Assembly: GCA_016342685.1 (NCBI GenBank)
Contig: JAEINU010000002.1
Location: forward strand, 515,085 to 579,084
Direction: 5' to 3'
Source: Bacteroidales bacterium
Lineage (GTDB): Bacteria > Bacteroidota > Bacteroidia > Bacteroidales > UBA12077
Length of the DNA: 64,000 nucleotides
The translations under genes and the position numbers were made by a program. This document shows, in pieces, positions 53,648-62,641 of the stretch (within the stretch, counting starts at the first letter, position 1; each line of letters starts with the position of its first letter). Below the pieces are notes generated by a model. The model did no database searches, was not told the origin of the DNA, and worked only from the letters and a program-made list of their open reading frames with translations.

Positions 53648-53679
53648 GGCTTAGAATTCCAATGATGGAATCCTAAACC
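53648..53679 (-). terminator. Attenuator-like terminator between rplL and rpoB
   Basis: GGCTTAGAATTCCA (53648-53661) pairs with TGGAATCCTAAACC (53666-53679) with two G-U type pairs and one mismatch. On the minus strand the stem is followed by TTTTTATTATA. It probably lets part of the polymerases stop after rplL, as in the E. coli rplL-rpoB attenuator. Confidence 0.75.
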
Positions 53680-53705
53680 CTGAAAGTTAGTATGTTAGGT
53701 CAATC

Positions 53706-54080
53706 CTATTTAAGTTCAACTTCTGCTCCTGCTTCTTCTAATTGTTGTTTAAGTGAATCAGCTTCCTCTTTCGATACACCTTCTTTAATAGCTTTTGGTG
53801 CAGCATCAACAACTTCTTTTGCTTCTTTTAAACCTAAACCAGTTAATTCCTTAACTAATTTTACAATTTGTAATTTTGCTCCACCTGGCGCTTTTAAAAT
53901 TACATCAAATTCAGTTTTTTCAGCTTCTGCAGCGTCTCCACCAGCTGCAGGACCAGCAACAGCAACAGCTGCAGCCGCAGGCTCAATACCATATTCGTCT
54001 TTTAATATGTCTGCTAATTCATTAACCTCTTTAACAGTTAAATTAACCAACTGTTCTGCAAACGCTTTTAAATCTGCCAT
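53706..54080 (-). CDS. rplL: 50S ribosomal protein L7/L12
   Basis: A 124-residue L7/L12. It has the N-terminal dimer helix ([15 protein letters not shown]), an Ala/Gly-rich hinge at about 34-55, and the C-terminal factor-binding domain with [19 protein letters not shown] and [19 protein letters not shown]. It forms the stalk with L10, encoded 41 bases upstream. An antisense frame across it is an artefact of the Ala-rich codons. Confidence 0.97.
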   Translation of the reverse strand: MADLKAFAEQLVNLTVKEVNELADILKDEYGIEPAAAAVAVAGPAAGGDAAEAEKTEFDVILKAPGGAKLQIVKLVKELTGLGLKEAKEVVDAAPKAIKEGVSKEEADSLKQQLEEAGAEVELK

Positions 54081-54121
54081 TTTTCCTTATTTTTTTTAAA
54101 AATTAATTCTAATTATTTTAC

Positions 54122-54643
54122 TTATTCTTTTTTATCTGAAAGTGTCTTTACAACACCCGACAGGATATTACCTCCTGATTGTAATTGCGATAAAACCTTC
54201 TTAACTGGCGATTGTAACAATGCAATAAGATCACCAAGTAATTCGTCCTTAGACTTAACATTTACTAACGCATCTAATTGATCATCACCAATATAAATGG
54301 ATTCTTCAACATATGCACCTTTTAAAACTGGTTTTTCGAATTTCTTTCGGAATTCTTTGATCAATTTAGCGGGAGCATTTCCTGTTTCAGTAAACATTAT
54401 CGCAGTAGACCCTTTTAAAATATCATATAACTCTTCAACTTGATATTCAGTTTGCTCAAGAGCTCTTTTTAAAAGGGTATTCTTAACAACCAACATTTGA
54501 ATCTTACTTTCGAAACATTTTCTTCTAAGTAAACTTGTTGCAACAGCATCCAGTTCACTTGCATCAGCAAGATAAAAATGAGTAGTTTCGTTTAATTGAT
54601 CAACTAGGTTGTTAACTATGATATCTTTCTCTTCACGTTTCAT
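54122..54643 (-). CDS. rplJ: 50S ribosomal protein L10
   Basis: A 173-residue L10, the base of the L7/L12 stalk. KNTLLKRALEQTEY near residues 54-67 and GSTAIMFTETGNAPAKLIKEF near 78-98 are typical, and the C-terminal helices bind L12 dimers. It lies in the order L11-L1-L10-L12. The 30-base space before it is too short for the long L10 leader known from E. coli. Confidence 0.95.
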   Translation of the reverse strand: MKREEKDIIVNNLVDQLNETTHFYLADASELDAVATSLLRRKCFESKIQMLVVKNTLLKRALEQTEYQVEELYDILKGSTAIMFTETGNAPAKLIKEFRKKFEKPVLKGAYVEESIYIGDDQLDALVNVKSKDELLGDLIALLQSPVKKVLSQLQSGGNILSGVVKTLSDKKE

Positions 54644-54673
54644 AATTAATAAATTTTACTCGTTTTATGGACC

Positions 54674-55363
54674 TTAAATAGATTTCATATCTATTTTTAT
54701 TCCTGGACTCATTGTGCTAGAAAGGTATACACTTAACATATATGTTCCTTTTGCAGCAGCTGGTTTTAATTTATTAACCATCCCTACAAACTCTTGAACA
54801 TTATCAACTAATTTCTTAGGTTCAAATGATACTTTTCCTACTGCAGAATGAATAATGCCATATTTATCAACTTTAAAGTCAATTTTACCCTTTTTTACTT
54901 CTTCTACAGCTTTTCCTACTTCCATAGTAACTGTACCAGTTTTTGGGTTTGGCATCAATCCTCTTGGTCCTAAAATACGTCCTAGTTGTCCAACTTTAGC
55001 CATTACAGGAGGCATTGTGATAATTACATCAACATCTGTCCATCCTTTTTTAATTTTGTCTACATACTCGTCTAATCCAACATAGTCAGCACCTGCAGCT
55101 TTAGCCTCTTCTTCCTTATCAGGAGTACAAAGTACCAATACTTTAAACACTTTACCCGTTCCGTGAGGCAATGTAACAATGCCTCTAACCATTTGATTAG
55201 ATTTTCTGGGGTCAATTCCTAATCGCACATTTACATCAACAGAAGCATCAAATTTTGTTGTAGAAATTTCTTTAACAAGACTTGCAGCTTCTTCTAAGGT
55301 ATATTCTTTACCTATTTCGATTTTTTCAAGTGCAATTTTTTTATTTTTAGTAAGTTTAGTCAT
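54674..55363 (-). CDS. rplA: 50S ribosomal protein L1
   Basis: A 229-residue L1. Features are [20 protein letters not shown] (residues 38-57), [13 protein letters not shown], and [15 protein letters not shown] near 133-147. It binds 23S rRNA at the E-site stalk and often its own operon mRNA. It is encoded 26 bases after rplK. Confidence 0.97.
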   Translation of the reverse strand: MTKLTKNKKIALEKIEIGKEYTLEEAASLVKEISTTKFDASVDVNVRLGIDPRKSNQMVRGIVTLPHGTGKVFKVLVLCTPDKEEEAKAAGADYVGLDEYVDKIKKGWTDVDVIITMPPVMAKVGQLGRILGPRGLMPNPKTGTVTMEVGKAVEEVKKGKIDFKVDKYGIIHSAVGKVSFEPKKLVDNVQEFVGMVNKLKPAAAKGTYMLSVYLSSTMSPGIKIDMKSI

Positions 55364-55389
55364 AACTTCTTCTCTCGAGATATTATAGA

Positions 55390-55833
55390 TTATTTATTAC
55401 CAGGGAAATCACCTTTTACGTTGATACCCATACTTCGTGCAGTTCCTGCCACCATTTTCATAGCTGACTCAACTTTAAAAGCGTTTAAATCTTGCATCTT
55501 TTCCTCTGCAATAATTCTAACTTGATCCCAAGTTACCGTAGCAACTTTGATTCTGTTAGATTCAGCAGATCCAGATTTAAGTTTTGCCGCTTCAAGCAAC
55601 TGTACAGCTACAGGAGGAGTTTTTGTAATAAAATCAAAAGATTTATCAGAATACACCGTAATAACAACAGGAATAACCTTACCGGCTCTATCCTGAGTAC
55701 GAGCATTAAACTGCTTACAGAACTCCATGATGTTTACACCTTTAGCACCCAAAGCAGGTCCTACCGGTGGAGATGGGTTTGCCGCGCCACCTCGAATTTG
55801 CAACTTAATTAATCCAGCAACTTCTTTAGCCAT
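55390..55833 (-). CDS. rplK: 50S ribosomal protein L11
   Basis: A 147-residue L11. The N-terminal domain has [20 protein letters not shown] (residues 8-27) with the proline pair, and [13 protein letters not shown]. The C-terminal domain binds 23S rRNA at the GTPase centre ([12 protein letters not shown]). It starts 22 bases after nusG and heads the ribosomal part of the operon. Confidence 0.97.
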   Translation of the reverse strand: MAKEVAGLIKLQIRGGAANPSPPVGPALGAKGVNIMEFCKQFNARTQDRAGKVIPVVITVYSDKSFDFITKTPPVAVQLLEAAKLKSGSAESNRIKVATVTWDQVRIIAEEKMQDLNAFKVESAMKMVAGTARSMGINVKGDFPGNK

Positions 55834-55855
55834 AATCTAAAATTGTTCTTTTAAT

Positions 55856-56407
55856 TTACTCTTTTTCAACCTGCATAAAACTTAATTCTAATGGTGTTTT
55901 TCTTCCGAAAATTTTCACCATTACTTTCAGTTTTTTCTTCTCATCGTTAACTTCTTCGATAATACCATTAAAACTATTAAATGGTCCATCGACTACTTTT
56001 ACTGTTTCACCAACATAAAAAGGAACGTTGATTTCTTCATCGCTTTCGGCAAGCTCATCGACCTTACCCAAAATTCGATTTACTTCAGACTGACGCAAAG
56101 GAGTTGGATTGTCTCTTCCTTCCGACTCTAGGAAGCCAATTACATTCGGTATACCTTTCAGGATATGTGTCATTTCTCCTACTAAGTTTGCTTCTATTAG
56201 AACGTAACCAGGAAAAAAATTTCGCTCTTTGCTAATTTTTTTTCCATTCCTAATTTGGTAAACTTTTTCTGTAGGAATTAACACCTGAGAAATAAACTCT
56301 TGCAATTCGAGTCGTGATATTTCGCTCTCTATGTATTCCTTCACTCTCTTTTCTTTTCCGCCAATAGCACGGAGAACGTACCACTTCTTATCAACTTCAG
56401 CCATCAT
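55856..56407 (-). CDS. nusG: Transcription termination/antitermination factor NusG
   Basis: A 183-residue NusG. The NGN domain covers about residues 8-115 (KWYVLRAIGGKEKRVKEYIE, FFPGYVLIEANL, IPNVIGFL). The KOW domain at about 128-180 contains GETVKVVDGPFNSFNGIIEE. Start codons at 56407 and 56404 are adjacent. It is encoded between secE and rplK, the usual place. Confidence 0.96.
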   Translation of the reverse strand: MMAEVDKKWYVLRAIGGKEKRVKEYIESEISRLELQEFISQVLIPTEKVYQIRNGKKISKERNFFPGYVLIEANLVGEMTHILKGIPNVIGFLESEGRDNPTPLRQSEVNRILGKVDELAESDEEINVPFYVGETVKVVDGPFNSFNGIIEEVNDEKKKLKVMVKIFGRKTPLELSFMQVEKE

Positions 56408-56417
56408 TCCTTTTCAA

Positions 56418-56609
56418 TTAATAAAACATACTGTAAATAAAGTCCATTAAATTTTGAAAACTATAATCCATTGCAAATATTACGAGTGCAATGATTAAGG
56501 AAGCTACCATAACGACTAATGCACTGTTTTGCAACTCAGACCAAGTTGGCCAAGATACTTTATGTATTAATTCGTTAAATGCTTCTTGAAAGTATAATTT
56601 AAGCTTCAT
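56418..56609 (-). CDS. secE: Preprotein translocase subunit SecE
   Basis: A 63-residue single-helix SecE. The amphipathic segment EAFNELIHKVSWPTWSELQN (residues 9-28) holds the family VSWPTWxE motif and is followed by one membrane helix at about 31-52. It joins SecY in the translocon. It is encoded between tRNA-Trp and nusG, 10 bases before nusG. Confidence 0.93.
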   Translation of the reverse strand: MKLKLYFQEAFNELIHKVSWPTWSELQNSALVVMVASLIIALVIFAMDYSFQNLMDFIYSMFY

Positions 56610-56626
56610 GATTTATTTTTAATTTG

Positions 56627-56699
56627 CACGGGTGGTAAGAATCGAACTCACGACCTTTGGTTTTGGAGACCACTGCTCTACCAGCTGAGCTACACCCGT
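56627..56699 (-). tRNA. tRNA-Trp (CCA)
   Basis: Seven-pair acceptor stem ACGGGTG/CACCCGT, anticodon loop CTCCAAA giving CCA, and a TTCGATT T-loop. CCA at the 3' end is not encoded. It lies between tuf and secE. Confidence 0.93.
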
Positions 56700-56701
56700 A
56701 T

Positions 56702-56737
56702 AAAAGGTGATTCGGAAAAACCGAATCATCCTTTTTT
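56702..56737. terminator. Terminator-like hairpin after tuf
   Basis: GGTGATTCGG (56706-56715) pairs with CCGAATCATCC (56721-56731) with one bulged base. A and T runs flank it. It lies 9 bases past tuf and 3 bases before tRNA-Trp, so it may cause partial termination or processing. Confidence 0.7.
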
Positions 56738-56745
56738 ATTATAAT

Positions 56746-57936
56746 CTATTCTTCTATAAGTTCAGTTACCTGACCAGCACCAACTGTTCTACCACCTTCA
56801 CGGATTGCAAAACGTAAACCTTTGTTAATTGCTACTGGAGTAATTAATTGTACAGTAATTGTAACGTTATCACCAGGCATAACCATCTCAGTTCCTTCTG
56901 GTAAGAAAATCTCACCTGTTACGTCAAGAGTTCTCACATAGAACTGAGGACGATATTTATTATGAAACGGAGTATGACGTCCACCTTCTTCTTTTTTCAA
57001 GATATAAACCTCTGCTTTGAATTTAGTAGCAGGCATAATAGAACCTGGCTTAGCAAGAACCATACCTCTTTTAATAGCTTCTTTATCAACACCACGAAGT
57101 AGTAAACCAACGTTATCACCAGCTTCACCTCTATCAAGAATCTTACGGAACATTTCTACTCCAGTACATACAGTCTTTTTACCTTCAGCACCTAAACCAA
57201 TCATTGCTAATTCGTCACCAGTATTTACAACACCAGTTTCAATTCTACCAGTTGCAACAGTACCACGACCAGTAATCGAGAATACATCTTCAACAGGCAT
57301 TAAGAATGGTTTTTCCATATCACGAGGAGGTATTGGAATATAGCTATCAACAGCATCCATAAGTTCCATTACTTTATCTTCCCACTTAGCTTCACCATTA
57401 AGTGCACCTAATGCAGATCCATGAATTACAGGAACATTATCACCATCAAATTCATAGAAGCTTAATAGATCACGTATCTCCATTTCAACTAATTCTAATA
57501 ATTCAGGATCGTCTACTAAGTCAACTTTATTTATGAAAACCACCAAGTAAGGTACATTTACCTGACGAGCTAATAAGATATGCTCTCTGGTTTGTGGCAT
57601 AGGACCATCAGTACCAGCAACAACGATAATAGCACCATCCATTTGAGCAGCACCAGTTACCATATTCTTCACGTAATCCGCGTGACCAGGACAGTCAACG
57701 TGTGCATAATGACGCGTTTCTGTTGTGTACTCAACGTGAGCTGAGTTAATTGTAATACCTCTTTCCTTTTCTTCAGGAGCGTTATCAATTGAATCAAAAT
57801 CTCTTACTTCAGATAATCCTTTTTTAGCTAAAACAGTAGTGATAGCAGCCGTAAGAGTTGTTTTACCATGATCAACGTGTCCAATAGTACCAATATTAAC
57901 ATGTTCTTTGGACCTATCAAATTTTTCTTTAGCCAT
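56746..57936 (-). CDS. tuf: Elongation factor Tu
   Basis: A 396-residue EF-Tu. GTPase motifs are [10 protein letters not shown] (G1), DCPGHADYV (G3) and NKVDLVDD (G4); domains 2 and 3 are complete, with the usual [16 protein letters not shown] end. It brings aminoacyl-tRNA to the ribosome. Four tRNA genes lie upstream and tRNA-Trp lies downstream in the same direction. Confidence 0.98.
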   Translation of the reverse strand: MAKEKFDRSKEHVNIGTIGHVDHGKTTLTAAITTVLAKKGLSEVRDFDSIDNAPEEKERGITINSAHVEYTTETRHYAHVDCPGHADYVKNMVTGAAQMDGAIIVVAGTDGPMPQTREHILLARQVNVPYLVVFINKVDLVDDPELLELVEMEIRDLLSFYEFDGDNVPVIHGSALGALNGEAKWEDKVMELMDAVDSYIPIPPRDMEKPFLMPVEDVFSITGRGTVATGRIETGVVNTGDELAMIGLGAEGKKTVCTGVEMFRKILDRGEAGDNVGLLLRGVDKEAIKRGMVLAKPGSIMPATKFKAEVYILKKEEGGRHTPFHNKYRPQFYVRTLDVTGEIFLPEGTEMVMPGDNVTITVQLITPVAINKGLRFAIREGGRTVGAGQVTELIEE

Positions 57937-58002
57937 AACTATAAATGTTAGATAATTAGATAATTTATAATATAATTTAATAATTTAAAACTTTCAACAT
58001 TG

Positions 58003-58074
<72 letters not shown>

Positions 58075-58083
58075 AAGGATTAG

Positions 58084-58156
58084 AGCGGGAGACGGAACTC
58101 GAATCCGCGACCCTTAGCTTGGAAGGCTAATGCTCTACCAACTGAGCTACTCCCGC
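58084..58156 (-). tRNA. tRNA-Gly (TCC)
   Basis: Acceptor GCGGGAG/CTCCCGC, anticodon stem TTAGC/GCTAA with loop CTTCCAA giving TCC, and a TTCGAGT T-loop. 3' CCA is not encoded. Confidence 0.93.
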
Positions 58157-58175
58157 TAATCATTGTTCTTATTTG

Positions 58176-58258
58176 TGGGGAGAGCAGGATTCGAACCTAC
58201 GAAGGCGTACGCCAGCAGAGTTACAGTCTGCCCCAGTTGGCCACTTTGGTATCTCCCC
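58176..58258 (-). tRNA. tRNA-Tyr (GTA)
   Basis: Acceptor GGGGAGA/TCTCCCC, anticodon stem GCAGA/TCTGC with loop CTGTAAC giving GTA, and a long variable arm typical of class II tRNA (total 83 bases). Confidence 0.94.
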
Positions 58259-58278
58259 AAAAACATTTCAATACATTG

Positions 58279-58352
58279 AGCCGATAGGCGGATTCGAACC
58301 GTCGACCTGCTGATTACAAATCAGCTGCTCTGACCAACTGAGCTACATCGGC
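58279..58352 (-). tRNA. tRNA-Thr (TGT)
   Basis: Acceptor GCCGATG/TATCGGC (one G-T), anticodon stem GCTGA/TCAGC with loop TTTGTAA giving TGT. It is the first tRNA of the tuf transcript. Between its 5' end and the promoter lies a hairpin, CCGATTTT (58368-58375) with AAAATCGG (58390-58397). Confidence 0.93.
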
Positions 58353-58401
58353 AATTATAAAAGAACGCCGATTTTAGAAATTACTTTCCAAAATCGGTTC
58401 G

Positions 58402-58433
58402 CAAATGTATAAATATTTTATTTTAAACGCAAA
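58402..58433 (-). promoter_or_regulatory. Promoter of the tRNA-tuf-rpl-rpo operon
   Basis: On the minus strand TTTG (58433-58430) is followed after 20 bases by TACATTTG (58409-58402), an exact match to the TTTG/TAnnTTTG promoter of Bacteroidota. The predicted start is near 58396, about 44 bases before the first tRNA. Confidence 0.75.
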
Positions 58434-58455
58434 AAATAACATACTATTTTTTGCG
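58428..58455. terminator. Terminator of the rpsU-xer-hpf operon
   Basis: CGCAAAAAATA (58428-58438) pairs exactly with TATTTTTTGCG (58445-58455). It lies 16 bases past the hpf stop. The -33 box of the tuf operon promoter overlaps its lower arm. Confidence 0.85.
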
Positions 58456-58470
58456 TTTTTTGAGTTTTTT

Positions 58471-58770
58471 TTAAACACCTCTTTGTTTTTCTTTGTGTTT
58501 TGCCAATTGGCGCTTTAAAGCTTCGATAACGTTATCGGTTGACTCTTCAAAACTTTTTGTTTTTTTCTTTGCAAAAATATCGCTTCCAGGAATATCTAGT
58601 CTTATTTCAGCAACCTTATTCTCGTCACTTTGGTCGTTTTCAAGTCGTAAAAAAACTTCAGTACCAATTATACCTTCATGAAATTGAATAAGCTTTTTAA
58701 CTTTAGCATCAATAAAATCGACAAGTTTTTTGTCTGCATCAAAATGAATTGAATGAATTTTAATGTCCAT
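58471..58770 (-). CDS. hpf: Ribosome hibernation promoting factor (HPF/RaiA family, short form)
   Basis: A 99-residue protein with the HPF/YfiA fold: VDFIDAKVKKLIQFHEG, LRLENDQSDENKVAEIRLDIPG and SFEESTDNVIEALKRQLAKHK. It binds the 30S decoding centre and silences idle ribosomes. The short form lacks the C-terminal dimer domain of long HPF. It is encoded 16 bases past the tyrosine recombinase gene, in an rpsU operon, which links ribosome supply and silencing. Confidence 0.9.
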   Translation of the reverse strand: MDIKIHSIHFDADKKLVDFIDAKVKKLIQFHEGIIGTEVFLRLENDQSDENKVAEIRLDIPGSDIFAKKKTKSFEESTDNVIEALKRQLAKHKEKQRGV

Positions 58771-58786
58771 AGTTAACCTCCGAATT

Positions 58787-59671
58787 TTATGCTCTAGGAT
58801 GAGCTTGTTTATAAATAGATTTTAATTTCTCAAATGTATTGTGCGTATATATCTGCGTTGCGGCTAAGCTGGAATGACCTAATAATTCTTTAATTGAATT
58901 AAGATCAGCACCATTATTTAGCATATGTGTAGCAAAAGTATGTCTCAATACGTGAGGACTTTTTTTCTCAATCGTTGTAACCAAACTTAAATATTTGTTT
59001 ACTATATTATATACAAACTTTTCGTATAATTTGTTACCCTTATCGGTAAGAAAAAAATAATTATTATCAACATTTTCGAATTCCGCATCTCTTTTCACAA
59101 GATAATCCTTTATTTTTTTTACAAATTCTAAATTTAAAGGAAGAATTCTCTCTTTATTTCTTTTCCCTAAAACTTTTATTGAATTATTATTTAAATCCAT
59201 GTCGGAATTCAAAATACCGATTAACTCTGATAATCTGATTCCAGAATTATAAAACATCTCAATAATTGTTTTATTGCGTACACCTCTATAATCTTCTCCA
59301 AAAGAAAATTCGTCAAGAAGTTTGTTAATTTGTTTTTCTTCTACAAACGAAGGTAGCTTTTTAGAAACCTTTGGAGATATTACCTTATCCATTGGATTAA
59401 ATAATATTCTATTTTCTCGCAAAAGAAATCTAAAATAAGTTTTAAGTGTTGAAATTTTTCTATTGACTGTAACAGATGAAAAACCTCTCTCCATCAAACT
59501 TACAATCCATTCTCTAACAAGCTTTTCATCTACAAAATCATAATCTTCTACTTGAAAATTTTCTTTAGCAAAGTCTATAAACTGATTAAGGTCATTTGTA
59601 TATGACCTTAATGTGTTCTGAGAAACACGTTTTTCGAATTGTAAATATTTTAGAAAAAAATCTTTATACAT
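58787..59671 (-). CDS. Tyrosine recombinase, XerC/XerD family
   Basis: A 294-residue site-specific recombinase. The SAM-like N-terminal domain covers about residues 1-85. The catalytic set is R146 (SGIRLSE), K170, H240 and R243 (HVLRHTFATHML), H266 (LGHSSLAATQ) and Y275 (IYTH). The length fits XerC/XerD, which resolve chromosome dimers, and no phage or integron context is seen. It lies between rpsU and hpf. Confidence 0.9.
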   Translation of the reverse strand: MYKDFFLKYLQFEKRVSQNTLRSYTNDLNQFIDFAKENFQVEDYDFVDEKLVREWIVSLMERGFSSVTVNRKISTLKTYFRFLLRENRILFNPMDKVISPKVSKKLPSFVEEKQINKLLDEFSFGEDYRGVRNKTIIEMFYNSGIRLSELIGILNSDMDLNNNSIKVLGKRNKERILPLNLEFVKKIKDYLVKRDAEFENVDNNYFFLTDKGNKLYEKFVYNIVNKYLSLVTTIEKKSPHVLRHTFATHMLNNGADLNSIKELLGHSSLAATQIYTHNTFEKLKSIYKQAHPRA

Positions 59672-59731
59672 ATAGGGAGTTTTAAATTGTATTAAATACC
59701 GTTTCGGTATAAATAAAAAAACCCTTTAGTA

Positions 59732-59923
59732 CTATTCTTCTTTCTGCTGCATTTGTAGAACGTAGATAGCCTTTTTCATCTGCTCTCTTTTCTTAATAGA
59801 AGGCTTTGTAAAAGCTTGTCTCTCTCTTAGTTCTTTAACTACACCAGTTTTTTCAAACTTTCTTTTGAACTTTTTTAAAGCTCTTTCAATATTCTCACCT
59901 TCTTTTAATGGTACTACTATCAT
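59732..59923 (-). CDS. rpsU: 30S ribosomal protein S21
   Basis: A 63-residue bS21: VPLKEGENIERALKKFKRKF (residues 4-23) and a basic tail with KPSIKKREQMKKA. It starts at 59923, some 20 bases after the predicted transcription start. No AGGAGG-like Shine-Dalgarno sequence precedes it, only an A-rich stretch. A short ATACCG/CGGTAT hairpin lies at 59696-59710 between it and the recombinase gene. Confidence 0.95.
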   Translation of the reverse strand: MIVVPLKEGENIERALKKFKRKFEKTGVVKELRERQAFTKPSIKKREQMKKAIYVLQMQQKEE

Positions 59924-59949
59924 AACTAATTCTTTTTTTTATTGAGCCG

Positions 59950-59981
59950 CAAAAATATTAAATTCTATTTCACTTTTCAAA
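59950..59981 (-). promoter_or_regulatory. Promoter of the rpsU operon
   Basis: On the minus strand TTTG (59981-59978) and TATTTTTG (59957-59950) are 20 bases apart, an exact fit to the Bacteroidota promoter form. The predicted start is near 59944. Confidence 0.75.
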
Positions 59982-60127
59982 GTTTATTCAATAAAAATAA
60001 AATAAAAATCACTTTCTTTTTCTTTCATCTTCTATCCTATAATGCTAATCATTGACCGTGAGGAAGTTATAGATATTTTATCTTTTTAATAAATATACAT
60101 CATTTTACTACAAATGTCAACAAAAAT

Positions 60128-61048
60128 TTAATCAATTATTGTAATGTAGGGTTCAATTTTAAAATAATCTTCTTTTGATAAAAGGTTGTTCTCGTAAATT
60201 TGTTCAATTCGCTCAAATTTACCAATTAACTCTCTATATTTCATAATAGATTGGACCTGATATTTATTTAAATAGGGATGTTTTAGTAAGGTTTTAAACT
60301 TTACCTTATTCACATTCATTTTAATTATTAAACTATCATTAATAACAATTTGTTCAGAAAACATGAAAAATCTGCTCGAATCCATTCCATAAACTTCGAG
60401 CAATTGGTTTTTATCTATATAACCACCTAATAAATCTCTATATTTTAAGATTCTTTTTGCGTAAGAATCTCCCACGCCCTTTAATTCTATAATTTCTTCG
60501 GTATTTGCAGAATTTATTTCTACTTGTATAAGAGTTTCTTTTTGAGAAACATAATCAGGCTTTTCTTTTAACTCCTTTTTAATCTTTATATAAGCCTCAA
60601 GATGCTTATATTGTCTTTCTTTTATTCCATATATTTTTAATAAATCTTCTTTTTCATAAAAAACTCCCCCTGTTTTTCTATAGTTCAATAAAACTTTTAT
60701 TTGAGAGTTACTAAACCCAAGTTTTTTTAGCTGAGTTTTTTTAATTGTATTTGGATCAAAATCAAAAGGATTTTCTACTATTTTCCAGGAAGCTTTCTTA
60801 TATTTTTTGTTTTTATTATACGAATTGACTTTTTGTATTTCTTTACTTTCAATTAACTCCAATGATTTTTCGAAATTTTCAACATCTTCCTGAAATTTCT
60901 TATCGATTTGAACTATACTCCCATATGTTTTATTATTTACATACGCATTTACAAAAATCAATATAAATAATATTAAAAGAAGCACAAACAATCCATTGCG
61001 CTCCCTTCTTGTAAAATTAAAATATTCCTTGAATCTTTTCTTTATCAT
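60128..61048 (-). CDS. Helix-hairpin-helix (ComEA-like) protein with membrane anchor
   Basis: A 306-residue protein with an N-terminal helix (about residues 19-39) after a basic end. It carries repeated HhH units: LKKLGFSNSQIKVLLNYRKT, IEVNSANTEEIIELKGVGDSYAKRI-type (near 172-196) and KYQVQSIMKYRELIGKFERI. HhH domains bind DNA non-specifically; ComEA takes up DNA. Similar multi-HhH proteins are common in Bacteroidota and their role is not known. It stands alone between rpsU and the NSS transporter. Confidence 0.75.
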   Translation of the reverse strand: MIKKRFKEYFNFTRRERNGLFVLLLILFILIFVNAYVNNKTYGSIVQIDKKFQEDVENFEKSLELIESKEIQKVNSYNKNKKYKKASWKIVENPFDFDPNTIKKTQLKKLGFSNSQIKVLLNYRKTGGVFYEKEDLLKIYGIKERQYKHLEAYIKIKKELKEKPDYVSQKETLIQVEINSANTEEIIELKGVGDSYAKRILKYRDLLGGYIDKNQLLEVYGMDSSRFFMFSEQIVINDSLIIKMNVNKVKFKTLLKHPYLNKYQVQSIMKYRELIGKFERIEQIYENNLLSKEDYFKIEPYITIID

Positions 61049-61140
61049 AAATTAAATTTAATAAAATTTGTTCGGACAATACTATTTTAAAACACAGAAT
61101 AATATTTACTAGTGCCATAAATTTAACTATTAAATGAAGT

Positions 61141-62508
61141 TTAATTTATTAATAGATCCCACAATCCATGAATAAACACTACAGATATAGCAATTGGAGC
61201 TAGGTATCGAACTAAAAACATGAATAATTTTACTAATTTAATCCGTATTGTTCCATAATTTGAAAGTTCATCCGTTATGATATGTTTTTTCATTTTCCAA
61301 CCTATAAATATGGAAATAAACATTCCTCCAAGCGGTAATAATATATTCGATGCAAGTATATCAAATATGTCAAATATGTTATATCCTGCTATCTTAAGAT
61401 GACTTAATGGTCCAATTGAAAGCGTACACAATATACCCGTAATAGTTATTGCTATTGCAGTGAAAATTGTTGCTTTTTTTCTTGAAATACCTTTCTCTTC
61501 TGAAACAAATGCAACAACAACTTCCATTATTGATATTGATGATGTTAATGCAGCAACAGCTAGTAACAGGAAAAATAAGATTGAGAAAATATATCCACCT
61601 GGCATTAACTCAAAAATATTGGGTAATGTCATAAAAACAAGGCCAGGCCCAGCAGCTGGTTCTGCATTGAAAGCAAAAACTGCTGGAAAAATAGCTAATC
61701 CTGCTAATAACGCAATAATTGTATCTGCTCCAGCAACTGATGCACTTGTAGTAGTGATATTTGTATCTTTTTGAAAATATGAAGCATACGTAATTAAAAC
61801 ACCCATACCTAAACTTAATGTAAAAAATGCATGACCTAAGGCATCAATAATACTCTCACTTGTTAAAACAGAAAAATCAGGATAGAATAAAAAACGAAAT
61901 CCTTCCATTCCTCCTTTTAAAGTTATGGCTGTAATATCAAGGTATATTATTATAACAACTAACAGTGGCATAAGGATTTTAGTATATTTCTCGATTCCTT
62001 TTTTTATACCACCTATAACTATATACGCAGTCAAGACCATAAATAAAATTTGCCAAATAACAGGTTTTATAGCACTTTGACTAAACGTATCAAACATAGT
62101 CGCTAATTCATCAGCTGATTTCCCTGAAAAGCTGTTTTTAACAGCTAAAATCAAATATTCAATTGTCCAACTGGCAACTGTTCCATAAAATGATAAAATT
62201 AGAAAAGCCGCCAAAACTCCCATTATTCCAATTATTTTCCAAAACCCGTGAGAAGTTAATTGTTTAAAAGCTCCGAAAACATTTTGCTTTGCTTTTCTAC
62301 CTATAATAAATTCCGACATCATTACCGGAACTCCAATAAGAATAATAAATACAAGATATATAATAATAAAAGCACCTCCCCCATTTTCACCAGCGATATA
62401 CGGAAATTTCCAAATATTACCTAAACCAATTGCAGATCCTGCAGCAGCTGCAATAATTCCAAATTTACTTGTAAAGCTATCTCTTTTGGGAATATCAATT
62501 TTTGCCAT
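61141..62508 (-). CDS. NSS/SNF-family sodium-dependent transporter
   Basis: A 455-residue, 11-12 helix symporter. Helix 1 has GIIAAAAGSAIGLGNIWKFP with the unwound Na+/substrate site, as in LeuT, and GGGAFIIIYL follows. It imports an amino acid or similar amine with Na+; the substrate is not readable. The Na+ gradient could come from an ion-pumping complex like the one at the window start. Confidence 0.88.
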   Translation of the reverse strand: MAKIDIPKRDSFTSKFGIIAAAAGSAIGLGNIWKFPYIAGENGGGAFIIIYLVFIILIGVPVMMSEFIIGRKAKQNVFGAFKQLTSHGFWKIIGIMGVLAAFLILSFYGTVASWTIEYLILAVKNSFSGKSADELATMFDTFSQSAIKPVIWQILFMVLTAYIVIGGIKKGIEKYTKILMPLLVVIIIYLDITAITLKGGMEGFRFLFYPDFSVLTSESIIDALGHAFFTLSLGMGVLITYASYFQKDTNITTTSASVAGADTIIALLAGLAIFPAVFAFNAEPAAGPGLVFMTLPNIFELMPGGYIFSILFFLLLAVAALTSSISIMEVVVAFVSEEKGISRKKATIFTAIAITITGILCTLSIGPLSHLKIAGYNIFDIFDILASNILLPLGGMFISIFIGWKMKKHIITDELSNYGTIRIKLVKLFMFLVRYLAPIAISVVFIHGLWDLLIN

Positions 62509-62589
62509 TATTTATCTTTTTTATTCACTAATTGACAATTTTACAAAAATAGACTTGAATTGCAAAATATAGTTTCGGGGAAAATAAAA

Positions 62590-62617
62590 AGCCGTTTTGA
62601 TAAATATCAAAACGGCT
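62590..62617. terminator. Terminator of fbaA
   Basis: AGCCGTTTTGATA (62590-62602) and TATCAAAACGGCT (62605-62617) are exact complements. The minus strand continues with TTTTTATTTT. It lies 24 bases past the aldolase stop. Confidence 0.92.
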
Positions 62618-62641
62618 AATAGAAAATTTATAAACGAGTTT

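Noticed and set aside
53692-54099. Open frame of 135 codons on the + strand opposite rplL
   Set aside because: It is the Ser/Ala-rich reverse image of the L7/L12 hinge; rplL is certain.
58787-59671. Tyrosine recombinase as a sign of prophage or integrative element
   Set aside because: It lies between rpsU and hpf among core genes, with Xer-like size and no phage genes or att repeats nearby.
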